A stretch of 64,000 nucleotides of DNA from Deltaproteobacteria bacterium HGW-Deltaproteobacteria-13 (GCA_002840555.1 PHBJ01000002.1:186001-250000), one strand, 5' to 3'; shown: positions 1-9,763, counted from the first letter of the stretch. The notes: generated by a model from the letters alone, not told the origin. Numbers and translations are program-made.

Positions 1-1773
1 ATAATAGCGCATATTGACCACGGCAAATCCACGCTGGCGGACCGTCTGATTCAATTCACCGGCGTCTGCAATGAAAGAAACTTTCAGGATCAGATTCTGG
101 ACAATATGGATATTGAGCGGGAACGGGGCATTACCATTAAAAGTAATGCCATCTCCCTGCCCTATCGCGCAAAAGACGGCAAAAATTACATCCTCAATCT
201 GATTGACACGCCGGGCCATGTTGATTTTTCCTATGAAGTCTCCCGGTCACTGGCTTCCTGCGAAGGCGTTCTTTTGTTGATCGATGCCGCCCAGGGCGTA
301 CAGGCGCAAACTTTAGCTAATTTATATCTCGCGCTCGATCACAATCTGGAGATTATTCCCATCATCAACAAAATAGATCTTCCCTCTGCCGATATTGAAC
401 GGGTGTTGGAGGAAATTGAATCGGAACTGGGGCTTGATCCGGATCTCCATATCAAATGCTCAGCCAAGGAAGGGACCGGCATAGAAGAAATTCTGGAAGC
501 CATTGTCACGCGCATTCCGCCGCCCAAGGGCGATGCTGCAAATCCTCTGGCTGCTTTGATCTTTGACGCCAAGTATGATTCTTTCCGCGGCACGATCATT
601 CATTGCCGCGTGTTTGAAGGAACCGTTAAAAGCGGCGACATCATCAAATTCATGTATAACGGAACAACTTATAAAGTGGAGGAAGTAGGCCATTTTCTAT
701 TGACCCGCACCAAGCGTGACAAACTCAGCGCGGGAGAAGTGGGCTACATTATCGCCGGCGTGAAAACCGTCGCGGATGTGCGTACAGGCGATACCATTAC
801 ACTGCAGGACAGGCCTTGCAGCCAGCCTTTGCCCGGTTTTAAGGAAGTTAAGCCTGTAGTCTTTGCATCCATCTATCCTATCGCCTCTGACGATTATCAG
901 GATCTGGCCGATTCGCTGGAAAAATATAAACTAAACGACGCCTCTTTTATTTATGAAAAAGATTCTTCCGCCGCGCTTGGACAGGGCTTCCGCTGCGGCT
1001 TTTTAGGTCTGCTGCATCTGGATATCGTACAGGAGCGCCTGGAGAGAGAATATGACCTTTCCATCATTCTTTCCGTGCCCAGCGTGCGTTACCGCTTTAC
1101 GCTAAAAGACCGTAAAGTTATTTACGTCGATAATCCCGCGCATTATCCCGATCCTTCCGAAATTGAAAAAGGCGAGGAACCTTATATCCGCGCCGCAATG
1201 ATGCTTCCCGAGCGTTACCTGGGAGCGGTCATGAAACTCTGCATGGAAAAGCGAGGCGTCAATTCCAACATGAATTACACCGGCCCCGGGCGCGTTGAAT
1301 TATCTTACGAAATGCCGCTGGCCGAAGTTATCTATGATTTTTACGACCGCTTCAAATCCGTTACTCAGGGTTATGGTTCTTTTGATTACGACATTATCGA
1401 TTACCGGGACAGCAATCTGGTTTTGATGGACATTCTGGTCAACAGCGAAAAGGTTGATGCCCTTTCCCAGATCGTTCATCGCGAACGCGCCCGTTCGCGC
1501 GCCCTGCTGGCCTGTGACAGACTCAAAGAGGAAATACCGAAACAAATGTTCAAGATCGCCATCCAGGGCGCCATCGGCGGAGAAATCATCGCCCGCAGCA
1601 CCATCAGCGCCTTCCGCAAAGATGTCACGGCAAAATGTTACGGTGGTGACATTACCCGGAAAAGAAAACTGCTCGAAAAACAAAAAGCCGGCAAGAAGCG
1701 CATGAAGATGATTGGCTCCGTAAGCATTCCGCAGAGCGCGTTTCTGGCGGTTCTTAAGTCCGATACCGATTAA
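1..1773 (+). CDS. lepA: Elongation factor 4 (LepA), 5' end cut off
   Basis: Ribosome-associated GTPase that back-translocates or remodels stalled ribosomes. The reading frame is open from base 1, so only roughly the first ten residues are missing. Visible motifs are the P-loop AHIDHGKST at the very start, the switch-[18 protein letters not shown] carrying the catalytic His, and NKIDLP for guanine specificity. The LepA-specific C-terminal domain ends in KKRMKMIGSVSIPQSAFLAVL, which separates it from EF-G. About 590 codons are present, close to the usual length of about 600. It is followed by hemW on the same strand, a pairing seen in many bacteria. Nothing unusual in the gene itself. Confidence 0.97.
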   Translation: MIAHIDHGKSTLADRLIQFTGVCNERNFQDQILDNMDIERERGITIKSNAISLPYRAKDGKNYILNLIDTPGHVDFSYEVSRSLASCEGVLLLIDAAQGVQAQTLANLYLALDHNLEIIPIINKIDLPSADIERVLEEIESELGLDPDLHIKCSAKEGTGIEEILEAIVTRIPPPKGDAANPLAALIFDAKYDSFRGTIIHCRVFEGTVKSGDIIKFMYNGTTYKVEEVGHFLLTRTKRDKLSAGEVGYIIAGVKTVADVRTGDTITLQDRPCSQPLPGFKEVKPVVFASIYPIASDDYQDLADSLEKYKLNDASFIYEKDSSAALGQGFRCGFLGLLHLDIVQERLEREYDLSIILSVPSVRYRFTLKDRKVIYVDNPAHYPDPSEIEKGEEPYIRAAMMLPERYLGAVMKLCMEKRGVNSNMNYTGPGRVELSYEMPLAEVIYDFYDRFKSVTQGYGSFDYDIIDYRDSNLVLMDILVNSEKVDALSQIVHRERARSRALLACDRLKEEIPKQMFKIAIQGAIGGEIIARSTISAFRKDVTAKCYGGDITRKRKLLEKQKAGKKRMKMIGSVSIPQSAFLAVLKSDTD

Positions 1774-1828
1774 ACCATTTGTCTTTCCGGCAAAGCGACT
1801 ATGTCATTATATACGAAATCACGACCTA

Positions 1829-1912
1829 AGTCGTCATGCCGGCGAAGTCCGGTATCCAGAAATTAAAAATAATCCTGGATTCCGTGTCGCGCTTCGCTTG
1901 CACGGAATTACA
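1829..1912. repeat. REP-like palindromic intergenic element
   Basis: The lepA-hemW spacer holds nested inverted repeats: ATCCAG (1854-1859) pairs with CTGGAT (1875-1880), and ATTCCGTG (1879-1886) pairs perfectly with CACGGAAT (1901-1908) around a 14-base loop. A CCGG-CCGG mini-stem lies at about 1839-1852. The wording (gtcatgccggcg... atccag ... ctggattcc) is typical of dispersed REP-like repeats in proteobacterial spacers. Its genome-wide copy number cannot be seen here. Confidence 0.6.
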
Positions 1913-1934
1913 AATATTTATTAAAAATATTCCT

Positions 1935-3062
1935 ATGAAAGAAGAACAGGCCGGGCTTTATATTCACATTCCTTTTTGCCTCAGCAAATGCGGCTATTGC
2001 AGCTTTTACTCGATCAAATCAGTCGATCTTATTCCCGAATATATTGCGGCTCTAAAGAAAGAAATAAAACATTACCGCAATGTCTTTTCATCTTTTGACA
2101 CTATCTACATTGGCGGCGGCACCCCTTCCCTGCTTTCCACTGGACAGATTGATGATCTTTTTTCTACGATAAATAAATATTTTGATATCGACCGTAAGGC
2201 TGAAATTACGATCGAAGTCAATCCCGGCGATGTGTCGCTTGAATATTTACAGGCATTGCGCAAGTCGGGAATAAACCGTTTAAACATCGGTATTCAATCA
2301 TTCGATGATAAAATTTTAAGATTTCTGGAACGCAGGCATTCGAGCAAGGAAGCGATTGCCGCGATAAAAGCAGCAAAAGCGGCAGGCTTCGATAATCTCG
2401 GAGTAGATTTGATTTATGGAGTTCATGGCCTGGGGATCAAATCGTGGAAAAATACTTTGCAAAAAGCCGTTTCATTCGCGCCGGAACACATTTCCTGCTA
2501 CCAGCTGTCACTCGACGATAGAACACCCCTCTATAAAAAATATTCTTCCGAAGGATGGAAGTTGCCCGATGAAAATACGGAATTGAAATTATTTTTCACC
2601 ACGGCAGATGTATTGGAAAATGCCGGTTACCTTCACTACGAAGTTTCCAACTTTGCGCGCCTTGATAAGTTCAAATCCCGGCACAATCAGAAATACTGGC
2701 AGCATGTGCCTTACCTGGGCCTGGGACCTGCGGCGCATTCCTTCCTGGGCAACAAACGCTGGTGGAATAAAGCTACCGTTAAAACGTATTTAAATGAGAT
2801 TGCCGCCGGCAAAATGCCGGTAGAAGATATGGAAAATCTTTCGACAGATCAATTGCAACTGGAAGCATTGTTTCTCGGCCTGCGCACCAAAGCCGGCATT
2901 AACTTAAAACGCTACAAAACCAGATACGGCATTGATTTGCTTGTGGATAAAAAAACTATCATTGACGCTTTAATTAAAAACAAACTCGTAGAATTAAAGA
3001 ATGGATTTTTACGTCCTACGCGTGCAGGAATGGCTGTCGCCGACAGTCTGGCGCTTATTTAA
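1935..3062 (+). CDS. hemW: Radical SAM heme chaperone HemW
   Basis: HemN-family radical SAM protein. HemW members bind heme and deliver it to respiratory proteins rather than oxidising coproporphyrinogen. The radical SAM triad is C15-X3-C19-X2-C22 in HIPFCLSKCGYC, followed by GGGTPS and the HNQKYW motif typical of HemW. The frame is open back to 1836, but the first 33 codons would be read from a REP-like repeat, so the ATG at 1935 (MKEEQAGLYIHIPFC) is chosen. That gives 375 aa, the normal family size. Heme delivery fits the cytochromes of the Dsr complex encoded later in the window, though that link is inference. Its 3' end recurs as decayed copies at 4163-4246 and 5790-6111. Confidence 0.93.
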   Translation: MKEEQAGLYIHIPFCLSKCGYCSFYSIKSVDLIPEYIAALKKEIKHYRNVFSSFDTIYIGGGTPSLLSTGQIDDLFSTINKYFDIDRKAEITIEVNPGDVSLEYLQALRKSGINRLNIGIQSFDDKILRFLERRHSSKEAIAAIKAAKAAGFDNLGVDLIYGVHGLGIKSWKNTLQKAVSFAPEHISCYQLSLDDRTPLYKKYSSEGWKLPDENTELKLFFTTADVLENAGYLHYEVSNFARLDKFKSRHNQKYWQHVPYLGLGPAAHSFLGNKRWWNKATVKTYLNEIAAGKMPVEDMENLSTDQLQLEALFLGLRTKAGINLKRYKTRYGIDLLVDKKTIIDALIKNKLVELKNGFLRPTRAGMAVADSLALI

Positions 3063-3245
3063 TAAAAAACGATTAAAACCTTTTTAGCAGACTACCATTT
3101 CTATTCCCCCTTCGACGTGTTTTGCCAATTCATATTAGCAGAAACTCTTGAAGGGGCAACACATATCGAAACTTACGAACTTCGGCCATTCATTGCCGCT
3201 GGGCAATAACAGAACCCTTTTATTTTAACACATTCTTCTAAGATT

Positions 3246-3452
3246 CTATAGCTTGCGAACATTCTCGGCAGCAGGACCCTTAGCGCCTTCGCCAATATCG
3301 AAACTGACCCGATCACCCTCTGCCAATGATTTGAATCCTTCTTGCCCCTGAATTGCTGAATGATGTACAAACAGGTCCTTGCCACCACCTTCCTGCTCAA
3401 TAAAACCAAACCCTTTCGAAGCATTAAACCATTTTACTTTTCCTTCCGGCAT
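3246..3452 (-). CDS. Cold-shock domain protein
   Basis: A 68-aa single-domain CspA-type protein that binds single-stranded nucleic acids and melts RNA structure. It has the RNP1 motif KGFGFIEQ and an RNP2-like DLFVHHSAI, and starts with the typical [15 protein letters not shown] block. The ATG at 3452 follows a strong AAAGGAGGG ribosome-binding site. Upstream there are over 120 bases before the next gene, consistent with the long leader common in csp genes, but no leader structure was demonstrated. Numerous paralogues are usual, so no specific letter is given. Confidence 0.95.
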   Translation of the reverse strand: MPEGKVKWFNASKGFGFIEQEGGGKDLFVHHSAIQGQEGFKSLAEGDRVSFDIGEGAKGPAAENVRKL

Positions 3453-3577
3453 CTTTAACCCTCCTTTGTATTGTGTTTCTATGTGGATTTATTTGCAATC
3501 CTAATTCACCTCTTACTTTTTATCTTGCACTTCAACAGGACAAAGCTGTTATGCAAATATCTGAACCGTGATTTCTA

Positions 3578-3691
3578 TCAAGGTTTTCTTTTCGGTTGCT
3601 TGTCAAACTTGTCTTTTGACTTTTGTTTTTGTTTTTCGGTGTTCTGTTTCTGACCCTTTTCCTTATCTTTCTTGCCGCCCTTGTCTCCCAT
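3578..3691 (-). CDS. 37-aa lysine-rich mini-protein
   Basis: A short gene encoding MGDKGGKKDKEKGQ followed by an almost uninterrupted Lys/Gln/Asp stretch ending DKQPKRKP. It begins at ATG 3691 behind a good AAAGGAG site with six bases of spacing and stops at TGA 3578-3580. About 17 of 37 residues are lysine or arginine, and there is no hydrophobic core, so the product should be disordered and may bind nucleic acid. I recall similar very short MGDKGxKKDK-type proteins annotated as hypothetical in deltaproteobacteria, but no function is known to me. It lies between csp and khpA, both RNA-binding, on the same strand. Confidence 0.72.
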   Translation of the reverse strand: MGDKGGKKDKEKGQKQNTEKQKQKSKDKFDKQPKRKP

Positions 3692-3770
3692 TACATACTC
3701 CTTTTTCCGGTTTCTCAAAACATCTTTTTGTGATGCAGATTCTGTTACTCCCAAATAAAGTCCGTCATTT

Positions 3771-4001
3771 TTAATCCAGAATATCCAGAACTACCCGTTT
3801 ATGTGCCTTGGCGGACGCGGCACTCAAAATAGTGCGGATGGCTTGGGCTGTTCTGCCATGCTTTCCAATAACTTTTCCTATATCTTCTTTTGCCACACGC
3901 AGCTCAATGATGTACGATTGATCACCGATGACTTCAGTTACTTCCACTTTGTCGGCATTATCAACTAAAGATTGAGAGATTTGCTTAATCAATTCCTTCA
4001 T
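3771..4001 (-). CDS. khpA: KH-domain RNA-binding protein KhpA
   Basis: A 76-aa single KH domain with the RNA-gripping loop GKHG inside [19 protein letters not shown]. KhpA usually acts with the Jag/KhpB protein on small RNAs and cell-elongation mRNAs. An in-frame ATG five codons earlier (4016) overlaps the Shine-Dalgarno GGAGGT, so the ATG at 4001 (MKELIKQ) is the better start and gives the usual family length. The gene is often found between rpsP and rimM; here it stands alone, downstream of nothing obvious on the same strand. Confidence 0.92.
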   Translation of the reverse strand: MKELIKQISQSLVDNADKVEVTEVIGDQSYIIELRVAKEDIGKVIGKHGRTAQAIRTILSAASAKAHKRVVLDILD

Positions 4002-4162
4002 CGTTGGGACCTCCATTGTTTTCGGTTAACGGTTCTGGAAAATTCACTTCAATCTTCATGCTGCTTAATCAGTAAAGTACTATAAAATAATAATATTTAC
4101 AAACACTTATTAAACATCAATTGGTTAAGAATAAATAATTGTTTTGAAGAGTCACATTATAA

Positions 4163-4246
4163 AAAACCGGATTTGATTTAAATAACTACAAATCAAGATA
4201 CGGCGCCGATTTGCTTAAAGATAAAAAAACAATTATTGACGCTCTC
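4163..4246 (+). pseudogene. hemW-like 3' gene fragment (left remnant)
   Basis: Read in frame, this stretch encodes KTGFDLNNYKSRYGADLLKD and then KKTIIDAL. It matches the C-terminal part of the intact HemW (codons at 2889-2972) at 20 of 28 residues. There is a stop just upstream (TAA 4160-4162) and the similarity ends abruptly at about 4246, right before the decarboxylase-like gene. It is a fossil of a second, diverged hemW copy, not a gene. Confidence 0.8.
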
Positions 4247-4257
4247 CATCAATCAAC

Positions 4258-4581
4258 TTATTGCTGATCAATTACTTTCTTCAAGTGATTAAATCCCGAG
4301 ACTGCAGCGGGCCACCCGGCGTAAATGGCAATATGCGTAATCGCAGCCACAAGTTCTTCCTTCGTGAGTCCGTTTTCAAAAGCCTTTTTAAGATGAAACT
4401 CGACCTGCTCAATACGATTCAGCGCAACCAGGCATGTTACAGTGATTAAGCTTTTATCGCGCTGCGAAAGTTCGGGACGTTTCCAAATATCACCGAAAAC
4501 AAAGTCTTCTGTAAGCTTTGCAAATTCCGGTGCTACAGCCTTTAGATCATCTAGTGTCTTTTGTTCGCCGTTGTTTGCCAT
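4258..4581 (-). CDS. Carboxymuconolactone decarboxylase-like (AhpD fold) protein
   Basis: A 107-aa all-helical protein of the carboxymuconolactone decarboxylase/AhpD family. It shows the family core RDKSLITVTCLVALNRIEQV ... HLKKAFENGLTKEEL ... HIAIYAGWPAAV. The thioredoxin-like CXXC of true AhpD peroxidase partners is absent (only one Cys, in TVTCL), so peroxidase activity is unlikely and the substrate is unknown. The ATG at 4581 is preferred because the AAGGAG site sits six bases before it and touches the alternative ATG at 4587. It follows the aldo/keto reductase on the same strand by about 40 bases, a common pairing of small quinone or aldehyde-detoxifying enzymes. Confidence 0.88.
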   Translation of the reverse strand: MANNGEQKTLDDLKAVAPEFAKLTEDFVFGDIWKRPELSQRDKSLITVTCLVALNRIEQVEFHLKKAFENGLTKEELVAAITHIAIYAGWPAAVSGFNHLKKVIDQQ

Positions 4582-4615
4582 GAGCATCTCCTTTTCTTGT
4601 CGTTAATTGCAATGA

Positions 4616-5655
<1,040 letters not shown>

Positions 5656-5762
5656 CTATAATTGTTTGTGACCGGATTTATTCACAGACTTTTTCAACAT
5701 CTATTTGCCGCCTTTTTGATGGTCATATTATACTCCTGACAAAACAAAAAAGGTAGACCAAT

Positions 5763-6180
5763 CCTGTTTATTTCTTGCTTAATACCCATGAACAAAAAAC
5801 TATCATTAATGCGTTAATCAAAAATAAACTTGTGGAATTTAAAAAAGGCTTCTTACGCCCGACATGTCAAGAAATGGCTGTATCTGATAGCATGGCATTG
5901 ATCTGATACCAAGTTGCATGTAAGTTATCACTTAGAAACTTAGTATTTTAGGGGCGTCCCCATTATCCTTCCCTGTTCATTTCTTGTAATACCCATGAAC
6001 AAAAAACTATCATTAATGCACTAATCAAAAATAAACTTGTGGAATTTAAAAAAGGCTTTTTGCGCCCGACGCAGGGACATGGCTGTGGCTGACAGCCTGG
6101 CGCTTATCTGATACCAAGTTGCATGTAAGTTACCACTTAGAAACTTAGTATTTTAGGGGCGTCCCCATCACCTTCGTCCC
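5763..6180. repeat. Tandem duplication of ~205-209 bp carrying hemW 3'-end fragments
   Basis: Two head-to-tail units, about 5763-5971 and 5972-6180. Each begins with cctgtt(t/c)atttcttg, continues with a hemW-like 3' end, then a shared tail (ataccaagttgcatgtaagt...), and ends with the hairpin GGGG-CGT-CCCC (5951-5961 and 6156-6166). The first unit keeps the HemW C-terminus open (5790-5906, 28 of 38 residues identical to intact HemW, ending in TGA); the second (5997-6111) has lost two bases and is frameshifted. No protein is expected from either. Confidence 0.85.
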
Positions 6181-6189
6181 TAGGTGTTT

Positions 6190-6702
6190 TTATACCACCA
6201 CTAAATCAAACCTAAAATTTTTCGCCTCTTGTGCCATTTCTTCTGTAATACCCAATACATCCCATGTCACATGACGGTATGAGGTAGGCCAGTCGCCGCC
6301 GTTATCTGCTAAACGAATAAAGTCACCCCATCCGTATTTTCCGTGACTACAGAAAATAGGATATACACGGTAACAACATTCTTGTGGCCCGTCAATGCTA
6401 TGATCCACCCCATCCCATGGATTGCCCCAAACAACTACTGATTCCTTAGGATCGACGCTCATTCTCTCGGTTAATTCATCTACGTATGTATTTGTTGGCA
6501 TTATTGGTTTGTATTCAACAAATAGCGGCGTTGATTTATCGCCCATATGTTTACGAAATACTAGAAAATCCCACACGTGACTACAATGTTCTGGTGGATG
6601 GTAGATCCACTGATGTCCACCAAGATCAAGTGTTCTTGCAAACACGGCTTCTGATTTTGAATCAAAGATTATTCCTTTATATTCAGTTTTTTTAGCATCC
6701 AT
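6190..6702 (-). CDS. Putative PD-(D/E)XK nuclease-like protein
   Basis: A 170-aa protein of uncertain function. Its first half reads like the small phage/mobile-element nuclease-like family with a YxGIxFxSKxEAxxA opening: YKGIIFDSKSEAVFARTLD, then WIYHPPEH, HVWDFLVF and LFVEYKP. In the PD-(D/E)XK fold the acidic residues would be Glu in SKSEA, Asp in VWDF and the E-X-K of VEYK. The second half (Trp-rich, CCYRVYPIFCSHGKYGWGDF) is not recognised. It starts 47 bases after nrdG on the same strand behind only a weak ribosome site, and lies beside the hemW-fragment repeats, which fits acquired DNA. The nuclease call is inference from motif order. Confidence 0.55.
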   Translation of the reverse strand: MDAKKTEYKGIIFDSKSEAVFARTLDLGGHQWIYHPPEHCSHVWDFLVFRKHMGDKSTPLFVEYKPIMPTNTYVDELTERMSVDPKESVVVWGNPWDGVDHSIDGPQECCYRVYPIFCSHGKYGWGDFIRLADNGGDWPTSYRHVTWDVLGITEEMAQEAKNFRFDLVVV

Positions 6703-6749
6703 AAGTTACCTAATGTTTATATGTATCTTGTACGTGTCGCCTTCAACTT

Positions 6750-7439
6750 TTATCTTATCGTAACAGATGTAATTTGCTTTTCGAGATGACTTTTGATTTT
6801 TTGTAATTTTTCGTCTGAAAAAGGTTTTTCTTTCAGGAATTTTTTGTCCAGAGTTTTTGTAGACACAAAGTTTTGTAAAACATAATGGTCGGCGCCGGCA
6901 ATCAGTTTCCCAATTTGCAGAATGTCATTTTCTCCGAGTTGTGATTCCACGATGGTTGTGCGGAATTCGTACGGGATTTTTGCTTTTAAAATGAGATTGA
7001 TGCTTTCCTTGATGGAGTCGGGATTGACCGTTGCTTTAACGATATCCTTGTATTTCTCCAGCGGCGCCTTGATATCCATGGCAATAAAATCGAGCAGTTT
7101 CTCGGCAAGAAGATTCCTGATAACCTTCGGCTGTGAGCCGTTGGTATCCATTTTAACGGCGAAGCCCATTTTTCTTATGTGTTTGATAAAAGCAGGCAGT
7201 TTATCCTGAAGTGTGGGCTCACCACCGGTGATGGACACAGCATCCAGCTTGCCTTTGCGTGTGTCCAGAAAATCAAATATATCATTTTCTCTAAGGCACG
7301 GTTGAAACAGGCGTGGATCCACCAGTTCGGGATTGTGGCAATACGAACATTTGAAATTACATCCCTGCAAAAAAACAACCGCGCTAATTAATCCCGGATA
7401 ATCAATAAGCGATACTCTCTGTAATCCGCCGATTTTCAT
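6750..7439 (-). CDS. nrdG: Anaerobic ribonucleotide reductase activating protein
   Basis: Radical SAM enzyme that makes the glycyl radical on NrdD. The cluster motif CNFKCSYC (C-X3-C-X2-C) lies near residue 27 after the typical opening GLQRVSLIDYPGLISAVVFLQG; SITGGEPTLQ follows. At 229 aa it belongs to the longer NrdG class rather than the ~155-aa E. coli type. The start has a clear AAGGAG site. It follows nrdD by 236 bases filled with a palindromic repeat, so the two are probably co-transcribed but may be expressed unequally. Its context beside nrdD argues against other glycyl-radical activases. Confidence 0.92.
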   Translation of the reverse strand: MKIGGLQRVSLIDYPGLISAVVFLQGCNFKCSYCHNPELVDPRLFQPCLRENDIFDFLDTRKGKLDAVSITGGEPTLQDKLPAFIKHIRKMGFAVKMDTNGSQPKVIRNLLAEKLLDFIAMDIKAPLEKYKDIVKATVNPDSIKESINLILKAKIPYEFRTTIVESQLGENDILQIGKLIAGADHYVLQNFVSTKTLDKKFLKEKPFSDEKLQKIKSHLEKQITSVTIR

Positions 7440-7524
7440 TTTTCTCCTTCATTTTAGAAACACAAATGCATTGCGTACAATGTTTTAACCTGCAATTCCA
7501 CGTATCATGCTACGGATTGCCTGG

Positions 7525-7655
7525 ATGCCTCCCCTTCATGGGGGAGATTAGGTGGGGGTGACGAGCTTGCAGTCCTGTACTTCACCCTCCCCTCACCCCT
7601 CCTATCGAGGGAGGGGGAATTTAGGGATACCCCGCAGCTTACTGCGGGGGAGGTT
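7525..7655. repeat. GC-rich palindromic (REP/BIME-like) element between nrdD and nrdG
   Basis: Three stacked inverted repeats: CTCCCC-ttcat-GGGGGAG, CCCTCC-tatcga-GGGAGG, and CCCGCAG-ctta-CTGCGGG close to the nrdD stop codon. The blocks ggtgggggtga and ttcaccctcccct can also pair with each other, giving a long imperfect cruciform. There is no T-run after the stems on either strand, so it is more likely an mRNA-stabilising or repeat element than a simple terminator. Confidence 0.65.
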
Positions 7656-7675
7656 TACTAATTTTAATTAACTAC

Positions 7676-9763
7676 TTATTTAAATTTGAAAACCTGTCTG
7701 GAATCAAATTCTTCCTGTTTGCCCTTATTCCACTGTTTAACCGGCCGTAAATAACCAACCACGCGCGAGTAAACCTCGCAATCATCGGCACACGTCGGAC
7801 ATTTTTCCTGTTCACCTTTCAGGTACCCGTGCGACGGGCATACGCTGAAGGTAGGAGTAAAGGTTATGTAAGGCAAATGATAATTGCAGCAAATCTTCTC
7901 AATCAGTCTCTTTACCGATTTAGGATCATCGATTCTCTCGCCGGCAAAGGTATGAAAGACCGTACCGCCGGTGTATTTTATTTGAATATCGTCCTGTAAA
8001 TCCAGCGCTTCAAAAACATCATCCGTATAGTTTACCGGCAATTGCGTGGAATTCGTATAAAACGGTTCCGCATTGTCCGACTTCTCATCACTGGCCGTAA
8101 TAATCTCGGGATATTTTTCTTTATCTGTTTTGGCCAAGCGATAAGAAGTCCCTTCCGCCGGCGTTGATTCCAGATTATAATTGTTTCCTGTTTCCTTCTG
8201 GAAATCGATAAGCTTCTTTCTCATAAAATCAAGAACCTGTTTTGTGAATTCCTGACCTTTGTCCGTAGCAATGTTCACTCCCAGCAAATTTAAACAGGCT
8301 TCATTCATGCCAACAAGACCGATTGTCGAAAAATGATTCTTCCAGTATTCATCGAATCTTTCCTTGACGCTTCGCAGGTAATATTTCGTGTAGGGATAGA
8401 GATTGCCGTCTGTAAATTTCTCCAGCACCTTCCGCTTGGTCTCCAGACTTTCCTTGGCAACATCCATCAGCTTGCTCAATTGCTCCAGAAAGCCTTTTTT
8501 GGATTTAGCAAGATAGCCGATACGCGGCATATTGATGGTGATAACGCCGATGGAGCCGGTAAGCGGATTGGAGCCGAAAAGTCCGCCGCCTCTCAATTGC
8601 AGTTCACGATTGTCGATGCGCAAACGGCAGCACATGCTGCGGGCATCTTCCGGATTCATGTCGGAATTGATGAAATTGGAAAAATAAGGCACGCCGTACT
8701 TGGCCGTCATCTCCCATAAATCCTTCATATTGGGATTGTCCCAGTTAAAATCTTTAGTGATGCTGTATGTCGGGATCGGGAATGTAAAAACTCTTCCCTT
8801 GGCGTCGCCTTCGGCCATCACCTGCAAAAAAGCTTTGTTGAAAAGATCCAGTTCTGCCTGAAACTCTTTATAGGTTTCTTTCTGCGGCTTACCGCCGATG
8901 ATGACACTCTGATCAGCATAATATTTGGGTATGGTCATATCCAGCGTGACATTGGTAAAAGGCGTTTGAAAGCCCACTCTCGTCGGCACATTAATGTTAA
9001 AAATGAATTCCTGCAGGGCCTGTTTAATCTCTTTTATGGTTAAATTATCATAGCGGATAAACGGAGCAAGCAATGTATCGAAGTTGGAAAAAGCCTGCGC
9101 TCCCGCGGCTTCTCCCTGCAGCGTATAAAAGAAATTTACCACCTGACCCAAAGCGCTTCGCAGATGATTGGCCGGCTTGCTTTCCACTTTACCGGATACG
9201 CCTTTGAATCCCTGCAATAGCAAATCATACAAATCCCAGCCTACGCAATAAACGGAAAGCAGACTTAAATCGTGAATATGAAAATCGCCGTCACTGTGAG
9301 CCTTGCGGACTTCCGGAGAATATATTTCATTGAGCCAGTAAACCTTGCTGACTTCTGAAGATATATAATTATTCAAACCCTGCAACGAGTAATCCATATT
9401 GCTGTTTTCATTTATTTTCCAATCAGCTTTCTTCAAATACTGATCGACCAGATCAACTTCCATTTTGTTGGTAATATCCCTCAAACGGGAATGCTGCTCG
9501 CGATAAATAATATAAGATTTAGCCGTTTTCCGATAAGGCGTAAGGATGAGAACCTCTTCCACAACATCCTGAATCTCTTCAACCGTTAAAATTTTGCTGT
9601 CAAAGAGCTTTTCGGCAAGATTTAAAACCTTGATCGTCAATTTATGCGCTTCTTTTGCATCGAACTCGCCTGTCGCAGCTCCAGCCTTGGCAATGGCGTT
9701 GGTAATTTTATCCGCATTAAATTTGACTAACCGGCCATCTCTTTTTTTGATTTTTAAATTCAT
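7676..9763 (-). CDS. nrdD: Anaerobic (class III) ribonucleoside-triphosphate reductase
   Basis: Makes deoxynucleotides from ribonucleoside triphosphates under anoxia. The 695-aa protein has an N-terminal ATP-cone (KKRDGRLVKFNADKITNAI), the ten-stranded barrel, a C-terminal zinc site (CPSHGYL ... CPTC) and the glycyl-radical motif RVVGYLRP with Gly670. Full length and intact. The start follows GGAG with a seven-base spacing. NrdG, its activase, lies downstream, and two NrdR boxes lie 50-95 bases upstream, so it is probably repressed by NrdR when dNTPs are plentiful. It is the only ribonucleotide reductase seen in this window. Confidence 0.97.
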   Translation of the reverse strand: MNLKIKKRDGRLVKFNADKITNAIAKAGAATGEFDAKEAHKLTIKVLNLAEKLFDSKILTVEEIQDVVEEVLILTPYRKTAKSYIIYREQHSRLRDITNKMEVDLVDQYLKKADWKINENSNMDYSLQGLNNYISSEVSKVYWLNEIYSPEVRKAHSDGDFHIHDLSLLSVYCVGWDLYDLLLQGFKGVSGKVESKPANHLRSALGQVVNFFYTLQGEAAGAQAFSNFDTLLAPFIRYDNLTIKEIKQALQEFIFNINVPTRVGFQTPFTNVTLDMTIPKYYADQSVIIGGKPQKETYKEFQAELDLFNKAFLQVMAEGDAKGRVFTFPIPTYSITKDFNWDNPNMKDLWEMTAKYGVPYFSNFINSDMNPEDARSMCCRLRIDNRELQLRGGGLFGSNPLTGSIGVITINMPRIGYLAKSKKGFLEQLSKLMDVAKESLETKRKVLEKFTDGNLYPYTKYYLRSVKERFDEYWKNHFSTIGLVGMNEACLNLLGVNIATDKGQEFTKQVLDFMRKKLIDFQKETGNNYNLESTPAEGTSYRLAKTDKEKYPEIITASDEKSDNAEPFYTNSTQLPVNYTDDVFEALDLQDDIQIKYTGGTVFHTFAGERIDDPKSVKRLIEKICCNYHLPYITFTPTFSVCPSHGYLKGEQEKCPTCADDCEVYSRVVGYLRPVKQWNKGKQEEFDSRQVFKFK

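Noticed and set aside
1836-1934. N-terminal extension of hemW by 33 codons
   Set aside because: The extension is translated from a REP-like palindromic repeat and has no ribosome site; HemW proteins begin at the conserved GLYIHIPFC region.
3195-3225. Short hairpin ATTGCC-gctg-GGCAAT as a csp terminator
   Set aside because: The stem is only six pairs and no T-run follows on the minus strand.
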